64,000 nt of DNA from Nymphaea colorata (GCF_008831285.2 NC_045149.1:10382417-10446416), one strand, 5' to 3'. Counted from the stretch's first letter, positions 1 through 12,832 are shown. The notes: generated from the letters alone by a model not told the origin. Numbers and translations are program-made.

Positions 1-48
1 TGGTTTTTGTCCCTGACGTAAATGGTCTGGGACATACCAATCTCAATT

Positions 49-50
<2 letters not shown>

Positions 51-118
<68 letters not shown>
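51..118. repeat. (TC)n(TA)n microsatellite, copy A
   Basis: A pure TC run followed by a pure TA run inside intron 3 of the DUF547 gene. The B copy at 42,063-42,145 has a shorter TC part and a longer TA part, 14 bp longer in total. The rest of 1-1,494 is intron with no recognisable gene. Confidence 0.95.
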
Positions 119-120
<2 letters not shown>

Positions 121-1494
121 CTGATGCATATTTATTGTATATGGGCCGGTACAAGTAGCTAGACCCAATATTAACATCCTTTACTACTATTTTTGCAAAC
201 TAACTTTATAATATGTATGTAACATTCATATCCAAATTAAACCGCATGCCATAAATTCATATGAGTTTTTCTTTTTAATGTGTTAACAGCCATTTTAAAG
301 GGTTTCAAAATTCTTAGTTTGGTAAAACCCTGGATTTGTGGGGAGATAGGACGCTCCGGTCTTAAATCCGCACCTACCAAACGTAACGTAAAAGATTATT
401 TGTCAATAATATTGAGGAATACATAACATAAATAGGTTTTAAATGAGCTTAATCGAGTCTAAATTAGTCGAGCTTGCCTTATTGGAGCTCAACTCCTTGA
501 GAAAAGAGAGTTTGACCCTTTACTCAAACTTTGTTCATTTACAAAATAAGTCGTATCTAATTGACTCAAGTTTTAGATGAATCCAGAAGCTTGACTCGTT
601 GTTACGACATTTTAGACATGAAATTAGATCCGTATAACTTCATGTCGCGGTTTTTTCCTGTTAGTTATACTTGCTGACCACTTTGTGATGCTACGAAATT
701 TATCCTTTTTTCGTTGACTCTAAATCCACGGGCCTTTTAAGTAAACAACTTCAGTTTTAGTGATCGTCACCTACTTTATGTGATTCATATACCTTAGTGC
801 AAACAGTTGATGTCAAGTATCCGAAAAGCTGCAAAGTCAAGGAGCACTAACCTGTCTCTAGCTTACCTTGTGGAACACTTATCTAGGTTTGATGTGGACA
901 CCACATGTAGCTTCTAACTCGGTCACAATAAAAGATTTCAAGGACTGAGATGGGCTGTGGTCCACCAAGAGTTACCATGTAGATCCGCTGCTGCCGAAAG
1001 GCATGCATTTGTGAAATATTTTTTTTTTCTTTCAACTCTCCATACTGTAGGTAAAGTATGCTGTCTAAGAATTCCCAATTTCAAAAGGGAATAAAAATAT
1101 CTATCTTTATGACAAGTTTCCCTCGCAGGCAACACCATAAATGCTAATTAGATTTCTGAAGTTGATGCTAAGCAAGTTATCAAAGTCCAAAGGAAAGTGG
1201 TTATCGATGTTTAAAATATTACGAAGCTAGAGGCATATGTTTTCCCTTTATGACAAGAAACCCTCAACAATGTTTAAGTAGTCATTTTCAATGTTTTGCT
1301 CGCATGAACTAGTTGTGAAAACCTGGTCCATGCTCGTCATAAAGGCTAAGTTTAGCGGCCAACTGCCCAAAAAATTGGTAAAAAATATGAGGAATAAGAC
1401 ATAAATTCCCCTTAACAAAGCAACCAAAATCAAGAGTGAAAGGAGCTTCAGATTAAAATAATAGCTAATCTGTTGTGACCACTTTGATTTACAG

Positions 1495-3920
1495 ATGAAG
1501 GAGCTTCTGATGGAGGTAGCGATGGTGGAGGACAACATTGCTCAACTTGAAGGTGAAGTGAACGATCTTCAACGCGGTCTGACTCAGGAAAGGGATTTGT
1601 ATAATGGTCTCTATTACCGTCATCAGCTGCAACAACAACAATTCAAACAACAACAACAAGAAGAGCAGCAACAGAAGCAAATATCCGAAATTAGAAAAGG
1701 AAGCGACAATACTGCATTATCATATCGTGTCTCATCACTGTTCGACGAAAGGCCTAAGACGCAGGCAACTCGTAGAAGAAGACATGCTTCAATGGGTTCT
1801 GCATCTGAAGCAGAAGCTTTGTTTTCCATCAACCACACAGTGAGAAGTGGGGACTTGGCCTCTAGCTTTAGCACCAAGGAATTGCCTGGTGGACGCCTAA
1901 AAAGCGCAACGTTTGGAAAAGAGGCCGGGTTCAACCAAAATAGCTCGAGCATAAAGAGCCATGAAAATGGATCCCACGGGAAGGGCACCAAGAGAAGCAC
2001 CACTGAAAAGATAGCGCTGGCCCCCAAGCTACCTCCTAAGCATCCTACTGCTAAGGTGCGCTCCTTCTCCTTACACTTGTTCCAGTTCCATCTTGATTTC
2101 TAGTAGGATCTTTCTTCCTATGTAGTGGCCATGTATATGAGGATGGGAAATTCCATATAGTGTTGTCCCCACACGAAAGAAATTGTGCACGCATATGAAA
2201 CAAGATATTGAACGAACTTAATGCTTTCCAAAAGAATTACACTATTCTCACTGCATGCATATATAATTTTTATAATTTTAATACCTTAATTTTCCCCTCC
2301 AATCTCCACGCATTAATATTCATGTGGGTTTCACCATGGAACAAAGCTAGTTATCTGCACCATCCGGCACACAAAAAGTTGCGTATTGGGAATGTAAAAC
2401 CAAAAAATACCTTTGGCCAGTGAAAATGGGAGCGTTGAAAAAAAAATAGTGAAAAAGTTAAAAGTTCAATAAATACTTTTAACTTTTGGGGGTGCTGGCT
2501 TTTCATTATAAAGGGTACTTTCAGTCAGGTACCGAACACCCACTTCCGTGCTTCAGCCCCGAAGATAGGTGTTCTAGTCATTGCAGGTAACGAACACCCA
2601 CTTCTGTGCTTGAGGTCCGGACATATAACCATCTTTGCTGACCAAGCACGTATATATGAGCCTACCCCCAATGAGCTACCCGATTACTCAGTCTAAGTTC
2701 TACGTCCTGTCAGGAGCAAATTAACTGTTGACACCTACTTTTAGGCATTAATCCTCCGTTTTTGTCACCCTTCCCCTCTTATGATTATGTAGTCGAGCAG
2801 GGAAAGTGCGAGGAGAAAAACAATATTTATTAGTATATTTGGATAGGAACCGAGTCAACTGACTGTATTTCAACCAATTTTCAACTTTGAGGTGTAAAAA
2901 CTGATTCTTAATGAACAATAAAAATGCACAGATTAGACACTACTCACTAAACCTTAAAAAACTAATAACAGCACTGGACTTTGTCTTTTGTTTAATTCAT
3001 TTAGACATAAAGAAGTTTTTATACTAACAGCAACAAATTTTGCTCCATTGAACTTGCATTCTCAAGTATTCTAGAAACAATATAAAGGAAGCCCTTGAGT
3101 AACAAATCGATAATGAATGATGGAGCTGTACTTGGCAACCAATGAGTCCTCCCGCCCAAGTCATTAGGTGTATAGCATGACTTTTGTTGAATTGACCATG
3201 CTAAACTCATGTACTATATATATATATATATGATGTGTTTTTAACACCTTTCATTAATATTCAAAAGAACAGGTAGCTAGCTAGCCTATTATGATCCATG
3301 TGGGTTGAGTTTGATTTGGTTTAACTTGAGAACTGAATTCCATATCTACTTCCTAAGACACCAAAAGAGAAAAAGAACCTAACTGAAAGGTTTAATAAAG
3401 AATAGTCTGGCAACATGCACTTATCTTACAATTAACCTCCTAACTTTTATTTTCATTTTCTGTTTTTGTGTTCTTATAGACGACTGAAAAGGAAATGAAG
3501 GGCAACTCAAATCTTGTTCAAAAGCCTTCAACTACTTTAACAGTATCACAGGATAATATCTGCACAACATTGCCCAACAAGCTCTCTGAGGACATCATCA
3601 AGTGCTTGATTTGCATATTCTTGAGAATGCTTAGAACATCGAGGATGGTCAAGCCTGATAAGTCGCTCAACTATGCGAAAACAGCTCTCTCTCCTCTCCC
3701 AAGCTTTCTCAAAATTGAAAACTTCTCGAGCTTGAAAGAACCAAGTTTGGACCCTTACGGCATATTTGATATCGATGAATCTATTCCAAGAGATATTGGT
3801 CCTTACAAGAATTTTGTGATACTCACAACTAGTTCTTTTAATACAATCAACCTTGATAGTTGCAGAACACTTCTTGAGCAACTAAGGTAAGGTATATACA
3901 ATTTGATCATCATTTCTTTC

Positions 3921-3971
<51 letters not shown>

Positions 3972-5371
3972 AGGATTTGCTTCAGTTATCATACCTAAGG
4001 CATGAAAATTTTAAATGTGCATGTGCATTTTTTTTTTATCAAAATGATGAGTTTCTGCTGTTACGATAGATATCTTGATTAACTATTAACTTTGTCTGCC
4101 CCAAAGGGGTTGATGAAGTGGATTGGGCTTTGGCTGCTACCCAAAGGAATAGTTAGAGCTACAATGATATGAAAGTGATCTGTGTTTCGTACGGTGTTAC
4201 AGGATTTTATTGAGCAAACTTTGCAAAGTTGAGCTGAGATTCCTAACGTACAAGCAAAAGTTGGCCTTCTGGATCAACATGTACAACGCCTGCATCATGC
4301 ATGTATTATGCCTAAAGTTCTTTACTCCTTTCTCTTTGATTGAATTCTTCCTTTCTTTTCAAAATGTAAAATCTCAATATGTTCTTAGGCATATCTTCAA
4401 CATGGCGTACAACCAAACCTTGAAAATTTGCTTCTGCTGATTAAGAAGGTAATCATCGATTTACCATATATAGTTTACAGTTTCATAGTGTAACAAGTTT
4501 GCAGCCCTCAATTATTAAAAAGTTGATCAGTTAGATTGGAATTTTATATTCTTTGAGAAAAACATATTTGATAGAGTGAGAGTGAGAGACAGAGATGCTA
4601 ATGAAATTATTAGTATAATATTCTTTTTTTTTTGCCTGTGCTAGGTAGAGCTTAATATTGGAGGGAGCATGTTGAATGCTTTTGAGATAGAGCATCTCAT
4701 CTTGGGGCAACCAATTGAACCTGGAAATAAAGAAGTGAGCATTCAGTTAACTTACAAAATATTGCAAATATGAAATGAATGGCTCTATATTTAATGTGAC
4801 ACAGTACGCTACCTTAATTATCTCTTCTTTCTGATGTTTAGGCCTATCTGGAGGCTAAAAGCAATATGAAAGATGACATTGTACATTACAAGCATAAGCT
4901 TGAACATAGAGAACCAAATGTCACCTTTGCCTTATCTTGTGGGAGTCGATCATCACCAGCAGTACGCACAGAGCTTAGTCATTAATATTTTACGAATCAA
5001 ATATCATCAATTTAATCATAAAAGCATGCTCACTCACCAGTGTTCATGGCTTACATCTTCAGGTTAGGATCTACACTGCTCAAGCTGTTTCCATGGAGTT
5101 GGAGAGATCAAAGTTGGAGTATTTGCAAGCTTCCATTGTGGTGACAAGTACAAAGATGCTCATGATCCCTAAGCTTCTGCAACAATATATGCGCGACTGC
5201 TCGACCAACATAGACCTGTTGATAGATTGGGTGTGCAGCCAACTTCCATTGTCGTGCTCGTTGAGGAAATCCATCATTGAATGCATCAGAGGGCATAAAA
5301 ATGAACCGATCTCAACATTTGCAGAAGTGATACCTTATCAATCTGAATTCCTTTACTTATTGGTCACATAG
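1495..5371 (+). CDS. DUF547 / leucine-zipper (MIP1-type) protein, copy A, 5'-truncated by window edge
   Basis: Last seven coding exons of a plant DUF547 gene with an N-terminal Lzipper-MIP1 coiled coil: 1495-2055, 3480-3886, 4203-4302, 4389-4448, 4645-4734, 4842-4961, 5063-5371 (stop TAG). Every junction has AG/GT and the frame stays open throughout. The first exon seen continues the acidic/leucine coiled coil and then a Gln-rich stretch (residues 107-125 counted on the complete copy). DUF547 signatures are in order: DPYGIF and RDIGPYK before the domain, QKLAFWINMYNACIMH, GGSMLNAFEIEH, RIYTAQAV and KLEYLQAS. The first three exons should lie left of base 1; their equivalents are at 40,374-41,918. 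The copy differs from B by Ile versus Val at residue 277 and Met versus Lys at 541, plus about 4 silent changes. The biochemical role of DUF547 proteins is poorly defined. Nothing suggests this copy is dead, but its 5' end is unseen. Confidence 0.88.
2418..2510. repeat. Hairpin repeat in DUF547 intron 4, copy A
   Basis: Perfect 13-bp arms (AAAAGTTAAAAGT at 2453-2465 and its complement at 2475-2487) around a 9-base loop, with a looser outer inverted match (CCAGTGAAAA / GGCTTTTCAT). It resembles the core of a tiny MITE; no target duplication was found. The B copy is at about 44,444-44,536. A direct repeat of about 25 bp (CGAACACCCACTTC) follows at 2530-2620. Confidence 0.5.
3926..3968. repeat. 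(TA)n microsatellite, DUF547 intron 5, copy A
   Basis: A run of about 21 TA dinucleotides, 40 bp after the exon 5 donor. B has the same kind of run at 45,954-45,996. Confidence 0.9.
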
Positions 5372-6150
5372 ATGCATGTGTCAAGGAGTGTGATTTGTAC
5401 CTATATTCCACAATCGGGTAAAGGCAATCTTTTTTTCATGGCTCTCATTTTTATGAGATCAGAATTAGGTTGTAAATAAGTCAAGCGATGAAGTAAATAT
5501 TTTCTTGGTCTTCATCAGTTTTTTTTTTGTCAATTTTCTAGGTTTAGCATGCCAAAGCCGTGCATCTCTGGCAAGATTTTTTCTCCATTATGGCATCCAG
5601 ATACCTGATAAATTTCATTGGTGAATTTCTGTGAAAAATTGAGATTATTGTTTTTTTGAGCAATTGGGTGACCTGTTAGTGTTGCATGTAAGATTCGAAT
5701 CAAAAGATTGCAAATCAATTCAATCAGTAGCTAATTAATTCAGGACTGCCATCTCGGGAGATCCATCAATTCGACCAACAGACCACTGTTCACAGCCCCG
5801 TTTTAACCCAAGGTTTGAATTCTTTAGTTGGTATCGCGTAAGGGCCTAAATGCTCCGGATTTGAGTAATGTAAACATAAGGAACACACCCTTAACTCTCA
5901 CGCGATCCCATACCTGCATACGAGAAGAAACGGGGAGCAATTATGCTGATAGAAAAATCTATCACTCCCCTTTTCCAATGATGCATAACAAGCACCCTGG
6001 AGATCGGACTAGAACTTCACAAGCATACCATCCTTTACTTACTAGTAGTAGTCATCGCAATTAGAGCTCCAAGCCCCCGTTATGTCTTTCCATAAAGGAG
6101 ACATTGGGCCCAATCTTGCTACTCCAAGAACTCTTCCTGCTTAGGTACTT
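5372..6150. other. Intergenic, copy A: 3' flank of the DUF547 gene
   Basis: AT-rich DNA after the DUF547 stop. It should include the 3' UTR, but no poly(A) site could be fixed. Short open frames at 5.5-6.1 kb have no family resemblance. Nothing else seen. Confidence 0.6.
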
Positions 6151-6720
6151 TCTCCTCCGAAGAATACAATGTTGACCTTATTGGATTCCATAATCCTTCT
6201 CATTCCAATTCCTTTCTCCTGTGAAGGCAAAGACAGAACCTTCTAAGAAATGCGATGGGGTTTTTAACAGAATCCTCATCTCCCCAAAAGTAACCCATCG
6301 TTAGTGTTTTTTTTTTTCCAAGGCCACACCCTACAAGCACTTTAAAACTAGAAACTAGTAACAAGGGATGGCAACCAAAACTGACTTGATTAAACATATC
6401 CTACCCACACAGAATAAGAATTTTCCCTTCCAAAACACCAATTTTCTCTGCATCTTCATAAGTACTGGGTCCAGGCTGAATCCGCATGCAGGATAAGATA
6501 GAAATAATCTTAAGTACTTTGTTGGGAACTGCCCTCTTGTCTATGACACCCTTCAATTCTACCTGCTTCCTCATTGGACAGTATAAAACCAAAGAAAACT
6601 GAATTTTTTCTACATTCATCTTCAGCCAACACCAAATTCCAAGTGTCACAGTACGTCCCCCAAGTGTGAAGACCATTATATAAACAAAACAACACATCAT
6701 TAACATTGGATCTGAACCCA
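6150..6720 (-). pseudogene. LINE (non-LTR) reverse transcriptase remnant, copy A
   Basis: Reading the minus strand and allowing frameshifts gives the order typical of the C-terminal half of plant LINE reverse transcriptases: GRICLIKSVLVAIPCY (about 6,365-6,410), then LxSxFKV, then FWGDEDSVKNP (about 6,255-6,290), then KGIGMRRI (about 6,185-6,210), matching the family pattern of IxLIKSVLxxIP, FLWG and GGLGIR. No long frame survives. The YADD core and endonuclease are not seen, so this is a 5'-truncated, frameshifted relic. The B copy keeps the first part in better frame. Confidence 0.6.
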
Positions 6721-6819
6721 ACTATAATCCGGCATATATTAAGCATCAATATTTTTCTTCTTTCTATCACTACATGAAAGTGCCTATAAAAAATCTTCCT
6801 GCAAACATGTTTGTGCTCA

Positions 6820-7350
6820 GTGTGCTGGTCATGGCCACATAATACCAGCCGACACTTGTTGGGTATGCAAAAGGGCGATGAGAAGGATGCGGGCCAAGGC
6901 CCCTCCTCGTTACCGGTGCCAATCAACATACTTAAGGTTAAAGATAGACTTACCCTATCATGACTTAGTTTGGGGAATCCCAACCTAGTCTCTAGTAGCT
7001 TTACTTTCAGCATAGAAAACTAGGAACTGAAACAACAAACTAATTAACAATAAGTCCTTCAAGATTTCTCATGATCTTAGATATCTAAGACTAAATTTTT
7101 GGGTGTTACAATCCATTCCTTTAAGACATGCATTTGTACATATGAGATCCCAAGTTGAGTGTTGAACCAACTCTAATATCAAATATCATGACTTGGTTTG
7201 ATGGATCCCAACCCACTTTCTAGCGTCTTCAGTAAAAGGTTAGGAATCATGACAACCAACCTTTTAATAATCCTTTTTATAAGTCATTCAAGATTCATAA
7301 CGATTTCAGTTATGGGGCTAAGCTTTTGGGGTGTGACATATTCTCTTGCT
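6820..7350. repeat. Pair of diverged direct repeats, copy A
   Basis: A block at about 6,820-7,110 (GTGCTGGTC, GATGAGAAGGATG, GGTGCCAAT, CATGACTTAGTTTG, GGGTGTTACA) recurs in pieces at 7,185-7,345 (CATGACTTGGTTTG, GGGGTGTGACA) and 7,390-7,530 (GTGCTGGTC, AATGAGAAGGATG, GGTGCCAAT). The order of pieces is permuted, as expected if an old element was tandemly copied or holds two decayed terminal repeats. The family is not recognised. B: about 48,858-49,387. Confidence 0.5.
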
Positions 7351-7535
7351 TATATATATATATATTTTTTTGCTAGCCTCCTGAGAGTGTGCTGGTCGAA
7401 ACCACATAGCCTCTTTAAGGGTATCGGTTGATGCTTGTCGGGTGTGATGGATAGTGGCAGGCCAAGAGCAATGAGAAGGATGTGAGCCAAGGCAAGGCTG
7501 CATCAGGTCGGTGCCAATTAACATACATAGAGTTC

Positions 7536-7739
7536 AAGATTGACTTACTTTCTTTGGTTATAGTTATTGTTGGTCGAGATTTAGCTCCATCAAGGAAACC
7601 TTCAAGATCATATGAGATTAGCGAAGGTCAAAATTGTAAGATTGACTTACTTTCTTTGGTTATAGTTATTGTTGGTCGAGATTTAGCTCCATCAAGGAAC
7701 CCTTCAAGATCATATGAGATTAGCGAAGGTCAAAATTGT
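7536..7739. repeat. Two-unit 102-bp tandem repeat, copy A
   Basis: Units 7536-7637 and 7638-7739 are nearly identical. The period is a multiple of three, so an open frame across them repeats 34 residues; that frame has no known match and is probably chance. It ends 42 bp before the gypsy target-site duplication. B: 49,573-49,776. Confidence 0.93.
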
Positions 7740-7785
7740 GATGCCCAAAACGCATAGTTGTCAACATTAAAAAATGGATATGCCG

Positions 7786-8198
7786 TGTCACAGGCCGACT
7801 CCTTCGGACCGTGCGGCGTGGCAAACTCTCGCCAGTAAGTTGCAAGCCTTCGCCTCGTTCAAGTGGGCGTAAATCACTTCGCCTTTTCGAAAACAAAAGA
7901 CACAAAATGCACAAAGAGTGTGAAAATAAAATTCAGAATATATTCACTTAAATAGTTGAGTACTTCACGAGGGAAAGGAAGTAAGCTTTTACACTTTACT
8001 TACAAAGGATGGCCGAAGCCGCTTACAAAATTCCCATGCTAATAATCCAAAACAAGGAATCCAAATCTTACACTTGGGGCCGTTTTGGGAGGGTACTCCG
8101 ACACAGGTGAACATACAAGCTTACACAAAGACTCAACATAAACAAAGCAAATACAGCAAAAGCAAATGACGACTATACAGACACGACACAAGGAAACA
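7786..8198 (-). repeat. Gypsy 3' LTR, copy A
   Basis: 413 bp. Starts TGTCACAGG and ends AGGAAACA on the plus strand, next to the polypurine tract. About 10% different from the 5' LTR. Confidence 0.95.
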
Positions 8199-8210
8199 GG
8201 CTCCCCCCTT
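8199..8210 (-). other. Polypurine tract of gypsy element, copy A
   Basis: Minus strand AAGGGGGGAGCC directly before the LTR's TGTTTCC. It should prime plus-strand DNA synthesis. It is deleted in copy B. Confidence 0.85.
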
Positions 8211-8214
8211 CAAA

Positions 8215-10975
8215 TCAAGCGCCGTTCTTGGCGCTAGCAGCTTCGTGGTAGATTCTAACTTCTTCAGGATGACTTCGCTTCAAATGAAATGCATACTCCC
8301 ATGTTGACTCGTCTAGTCTACCCACATGACCAAGTATCGCTTCGGTTCGCCAAAGTAGTTGACTTTGTGTCGAAGGATCTGGCCTAATTGTCGATCAGTG
8401 ACCCTCCGAGTCGAAGGAGCTCGTTGCAAGATTGGTTCTCACTGCGGCTGACTTCTCTCCAGGTCTTCAGCATCGGCGTAGAAGGGCTTGAGGTTGCAGA
8501 CGTGAAACACTGAATGCACCTTGAAGTTTGGCGGCAGATCTAACTTGTATGCCAGCTTCTCAATCCTATTGACTACAGTAAATGGCCCTTCATACTTTCG
8601 GATCAGTGGTCGGTGTTGCCCACAGAAGATACCAGAGCGGTCTGGATACAATTTGACGAGTTGGTCTCCCACTCGAAACTCGACAGGTCTCCCACTCGAA
8701 ACTCGACAGGTCTCCGATTCTTGTCAGCCTATTTCTTCATCTTCTTGGCGGCCTTGTGCAAGAACGCCTTAGCTATCTCCATTTGTTCTTGCCAGTCCCT
8801 GACGAACTGGTAGGCGAAGCTGGCCTTCCCTTCTCTTGGGCAGCAACAGTGTGAGGCATCAACGGCTGTTGTTCTGTGGCTACTTCGAAGGGGCTGTGGC
8901 CTGAAGACTCGCTCTTCTACAGGTTGTAACCACATCGAGCAGCTTTACCCAGTTTTTTTAGTTGGCGCCGATAAAGTGACGCAGGTACTGTTCCAACAAG
9001 GCATTGATGCATTCAGTCTGGCCATCAGTCTGTGGGTGGAAGCTTGTGGAAAACAACAAGTCTGGGCTAAGCAACCGAAACACTTCACGCCAAAACCTTC
9101 CCATGAAGCGAGTATCGCGACCACTCACAATACTCTTCGGCACGCCTCAGTACTTCACAAACAACAAAGATAGAGTTGTAGCCATCAACTCTGGGTAGAC
9201 TCACAATGAAGTTCATGTAGATGCTCTTCCACGGATGCTCCGGAATAGGAATAGGCTCAAGCAGGCCGGCAGGCTTCTGATTAGTCTCATTGTCCTGCTG
9301 ACAGATGAGGCAAGTCTTTACATACGCCTCTACGTCGTCGCGCATCTGGGGCCAGTAGTACCCATGTTCAAGAAGGGCCAGAGTCTGCTCCTGGCCTAGA
9401 TGGCCAGCCCAAAACATATCATGGCACTCCCTTGTTAGCTCCCGCCGGAGATTGCCCCACTTTGGCAAGAAAAAAACGACTGCCCTTGGTGAGGAGCAAT
9501 CCATCTCGTAGCCAGAATCTTCGAGTCTTCCCCGCTTCAGCCAAGGCAACCAAGTGTTGGGCCGCTGAGTCCTACCGCATCCCTTCACGAACCCGCTCGA
9601 GGAGTGCACCCTCCAATTGAGCTTCGGAGGTCCCCGCTCGAGAGGCTGCAAGTTCTGCCTTTCTACTCAACGCATCTGCTACCACGTTGGTCTTACCAAC
9701 CATGTACTCCAGAGCGAAATCGAACTCCGCCAAGAATTCCTACCAACGAGCCTGCTTCGGAGTTAACTTTTTCTGAGTCTTGAAGTAACTCGTGGCCACA
9801 TTATTCGTCTTGACAACGAACTCTGCCCCCAGCAGGTAGTGCCTCAATATGCGCAAGCAATGCACAATGGCGGTCATCTCTCGTTCATGCACTGTGTACC
9901 GCTTCTCAGGGTCCTTCAACTTCCGACTCTCATAGGCGATCGGATGACCGTCCTGCATTAGTACCCCACCAATGGCAAAATCTGAAGCATCTGTGCGTAC
10001 TTCAAAGGGCTTTGAATGATCTAGCAATTTGAGGACAGACTCTTGTACAAGGGCATGCTTCAAGCCTTTAAAGGCGTCTTGGGCAGACTGAGTCCAAATC
10101 CAGAATCTATTCTTTTTGAACAAGTCAGTGAGGGGCGCCACTATCAATGAATACCCTGTGATGAACCACCGATAGTAATTAGCCAACCCAAGAAAGGACC
10201 GCAATTCAGATACATTTGATGGCTGCTTCCAATCTTGAATAGCCTTTACTTTCTCCGGATCTATTCGCAGCTGGCCATCCCCTACTATATGGCCGAGGAA
10301 ACTGATCTCTCGTTGGACAAAGAGACACTTCTCTTTCTTCACAAAGAGATCATTTTCTTTGAGTACCTGAAACGCCATCCTCAAGTGACCGACATGCTCC
10401 TCTAGGTCGCTGCTAAAGACCACAATGTCATCAAGGTAGACTACCACAAACTTGTCAAGGTAGGGGTGGAATATCTTGTTCATGAGAGTTGAGAAAGTCG
10501 TAAGGGCGTTCGTCAACCCGAATGGCATGACTAGGAACTCGTATGCTCTATAGCGGGTGATGCAAATGGTCTTTGATTCATCACCTTCCACGATCCTGAC
10601 CTGCCAGTAGTCGGAACGAAGGTCCAACTTTAAAAAGATCTTCGCCTTGCCCAACTTGTCGAACAAGTCCGCAATCAAAGGCAGTGGATACTTGTTCTTC
10701 ACCGTCACCTTGTTCAAAGCGTGGTAATCCACACATAGTCTCTTGGAGCCATCATGTTTCGTCTGAAACAATACAGGGGCTCCGAAGGGTGCCTTAGAGG
10801 GATAGATGATATTTGACTCAAACATGTCGTCAAGCTGTTTCCGAAGCTCCTTAAGTTTTGCCGGTCCCATTGTGTAAGGGACCATTGCTGGTGGCTTGGC
10901 TCCAGGAACCAAGTCTATCTCGTGATCAACTTCACGCCTGGGAGGTAGGCGCTTGGGCAGCTCGGGGGGCATCAC
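8215..10975 (-). pseudogene. Gypsy pol: RT, RNase H, integrase, chromodomain-like tail, copy A
   Basis: Minus strand. The open run 10975-9740 holds reverse transcriptase ([36 protein letters not shown] with the YLDD catalytic motif) and RNase H ([11 protein letters not shown]). A broken linker follows, then integrase (9651-9085): zinc finger with CHDMFWAGH and CLICQQ, and the core with DTRF and the acidic residue in DGQTE. The first core aspartate is replaced by Asn (YMNFIVS; B has YMDFIVS). The C-terminal integrase part carries VHSVFHVCNLKPF (8439-8672). A frameshifted chromodomain-like end (RYLVMWV, then ESTWEY) stops at 8215. The product cannot be a working polyprotein. Confidence 0.93.
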
Positions 10976-11300
10976 TCCCTCGAACTGCTTCAGGACATGG
11001 GCTAGCTCTGGGGGAATGACTCTCGGCTAAGGGTCATCTTCTTCTAGACATACAGCCACGAGGAATGTTTGTTCCCCATGATGCATGCCCTTCTTCAGTT
11101 GCATTGCCGTCAACGTTGGCTGAGACTTGCTTCTGGCAGCGTGGCAGTGCACTGTATGAGACAAGTTCGCACCCATCAACGTCAGTGTGTTGAACTTCGG
11201 CAACATCATTGCATTCTGGCCTCTAAGGAACTCCATTCAAAGAATCACCATGAAGTCGTCCATGGGTACTACGGAGAAGTTGGTGACTCCCGTCCAGTCT

Positions 11301-12736
11301 TCAATCTGAACTGTTACACCCTTCGCTTCTCCTAGGAACTGTTATACCCTTCGCTTCTCCTAGGATGGGCCTGACTTCAGATTTCACCGTTTTAAGGGTC
11401 CTCTGCTGCGGCACAGGCTTCAATCCCACTTGCTCTACCTCCTCTCTTGAGACGAAGTTATACGTTGCACCAGAGTCTACCATTGCAACAGTAGACATTC
11501 CATTCAGAGTGACGTCTAGGTACATTAGTTCCTTGTTCACCATACTGCTAGACACTGCACGACTTTGGACAGCATTGATCGTCTGGGCGGCACCCATCCG
11601 TGTTTGTCCTTCTTCGGTCATGACTTCGGTGGCCCTCATAGCATTGACCTGCCCGATAGGTCTCACACGTTTCGGGCAGACACACGCTTGATGCTTTCCC
11701 CCGCAAACCCAACAAGTCACTTGTCTTGGTGGCCCAGTGTAGTCCTTGCGAAAGATGGATTTTCTCTCGGTTGGCTTCTGGTACGACGATTCATTTCTGG
11801 TGTCTCGCCGTTCCTCCTTCTTACTGCCGTGGTCGGACTTCTTCACAGACTTGAAGGTATTAGTGTAGCTTTTGCATTGGGTATCGGCCAAGCGCTCGGC
11901 TGCTACATATGCTTGCTCCAAAGTCTCTGGATTCGTTCTCTCCACGTCAACTTGGGCCCAAGGTTGGAGCCATATGATGAACCAATGAAGTTTGTCTTTT
12001 TCTAGCATCATAGGCACGTCTAGCATGACCTTTTGGTATTCTAGCATGACCTTTTGGTATGCCCTGATGTAGTCTCTCAAGGCACCTGTCTGCTTAAAGT
12101 TCGCAACCAACCGATAGACATGCCTTTCAGCATCCACAGGCATGAAGTATCCCTTCAACTGCTTGTGGAAGTCGTTGAAGGTATGAATCGTGCAGTCCCC
12201 GTTCTCAATATTTAACATTTTCCGCCTCCAGCAAGCCACAACATCTACTTTTAACAACATTGTTGCGGTCTTCATCTTCAAGTCCTCCTCTACTACGTTC
12301 TGCAAGTTCAAGTAGTAGTCAACTTGGAACAGAAAGTTGTTGATCGCCCTCGCATCCCGGCTACCACTGTACTTCGCTGGACGTTGAACGTCGATCCTAC
12401 TGGTCCTCTCTTGACTACTATTGGCCGAATTAGTACGCATCACTGGTTTGAAACCTGAAGTCCAGTGACTTCGTCCTGTAGGGTCTTCACCAAGTTAGAG
12501 TGTGATCGGTTCATGGCCACTGACTCGGCCATCTGTTCCCGCATCAACTTCATCTCTTCATTGAATCCCTCAAAGGTCTCGGCAGCAAAGCCAATGGCTT
12601 CCTCATGGGTGGCCACATCTGTGACCAACCGATTCACCGTCTCTTTCAGTTCTCCCTGGTCATGGGCCGGGCTCGCCCCCTCTGGGAGGGCTGGCTCCTT
12701 GCCTTTGGCACATCGCAGATTGTATTGTGATGCCAT
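11301..12736 (-). pseudogene. Gypsy gag and aspartic protease, copy A
   Basis: Minus strand, starting at ATG 12736 (MASQYNLRCAKG). An N-terminal coiled-coil-like part runs to about 12,440, where a 4-bp loss relative to copy B shifts the frame; the capsid part continues in 12443-11301. It carries a plant-gypsy zinc knuckle CWVCGGKHQACVCP (CX2CX3HX4C), and then the protease motif MVDSGATYNFVS. Downstream a TAG stop (CAG in copy B) at about 11,025 separates it from the RT region. Short internal duplications (for example YQKVML twice) are private to this copy. Confidence 0.9.
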
Positions 12737-12818
12737 GGCGTCCACCTCAACAGCAGCAAGCCGGCATGACGCTCTACACCGACTCTCCGATCGCTTCCCC
12801 AGATTGAGCAGAATCTGG

Positions 12819-12830
12819 GCTCTGATACCA
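12819..12830 (-). other. Primer binding site (initiator tRNA-Met), copy A
   Basis: Minus strand TGGTATCAGAGC, the standard complement of the plant initiator tRNA-Met 3' end, two bases inside the 5' LTR. Confidence 0.93.
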
Positions 12831-12832
12831 GC

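Noticed and set aside
1623-2027. 134-codon minus-strand frame rich in Cys/Leu (and its B twin at 43,649)
   Set aside because: It is the antisense of the Gln-rich and low-complexity part of DUF547 exon 4; the poly-Cys end is the complement of the CAA/CAG run.
6510-7013. 167-codon minus-strand frame (B twin at 48,548)
   Set aside because: Covers the LINE relic edge and the permuted repeats in a different frame from the RT motifs; no coherent protein signature.
11565-12005. Plus-strand frames of 108-146 codons across the gypsy element
   Set aside because: Antisense shadows of gag; no promoter, no family match, and the minus strand is clearly coding.
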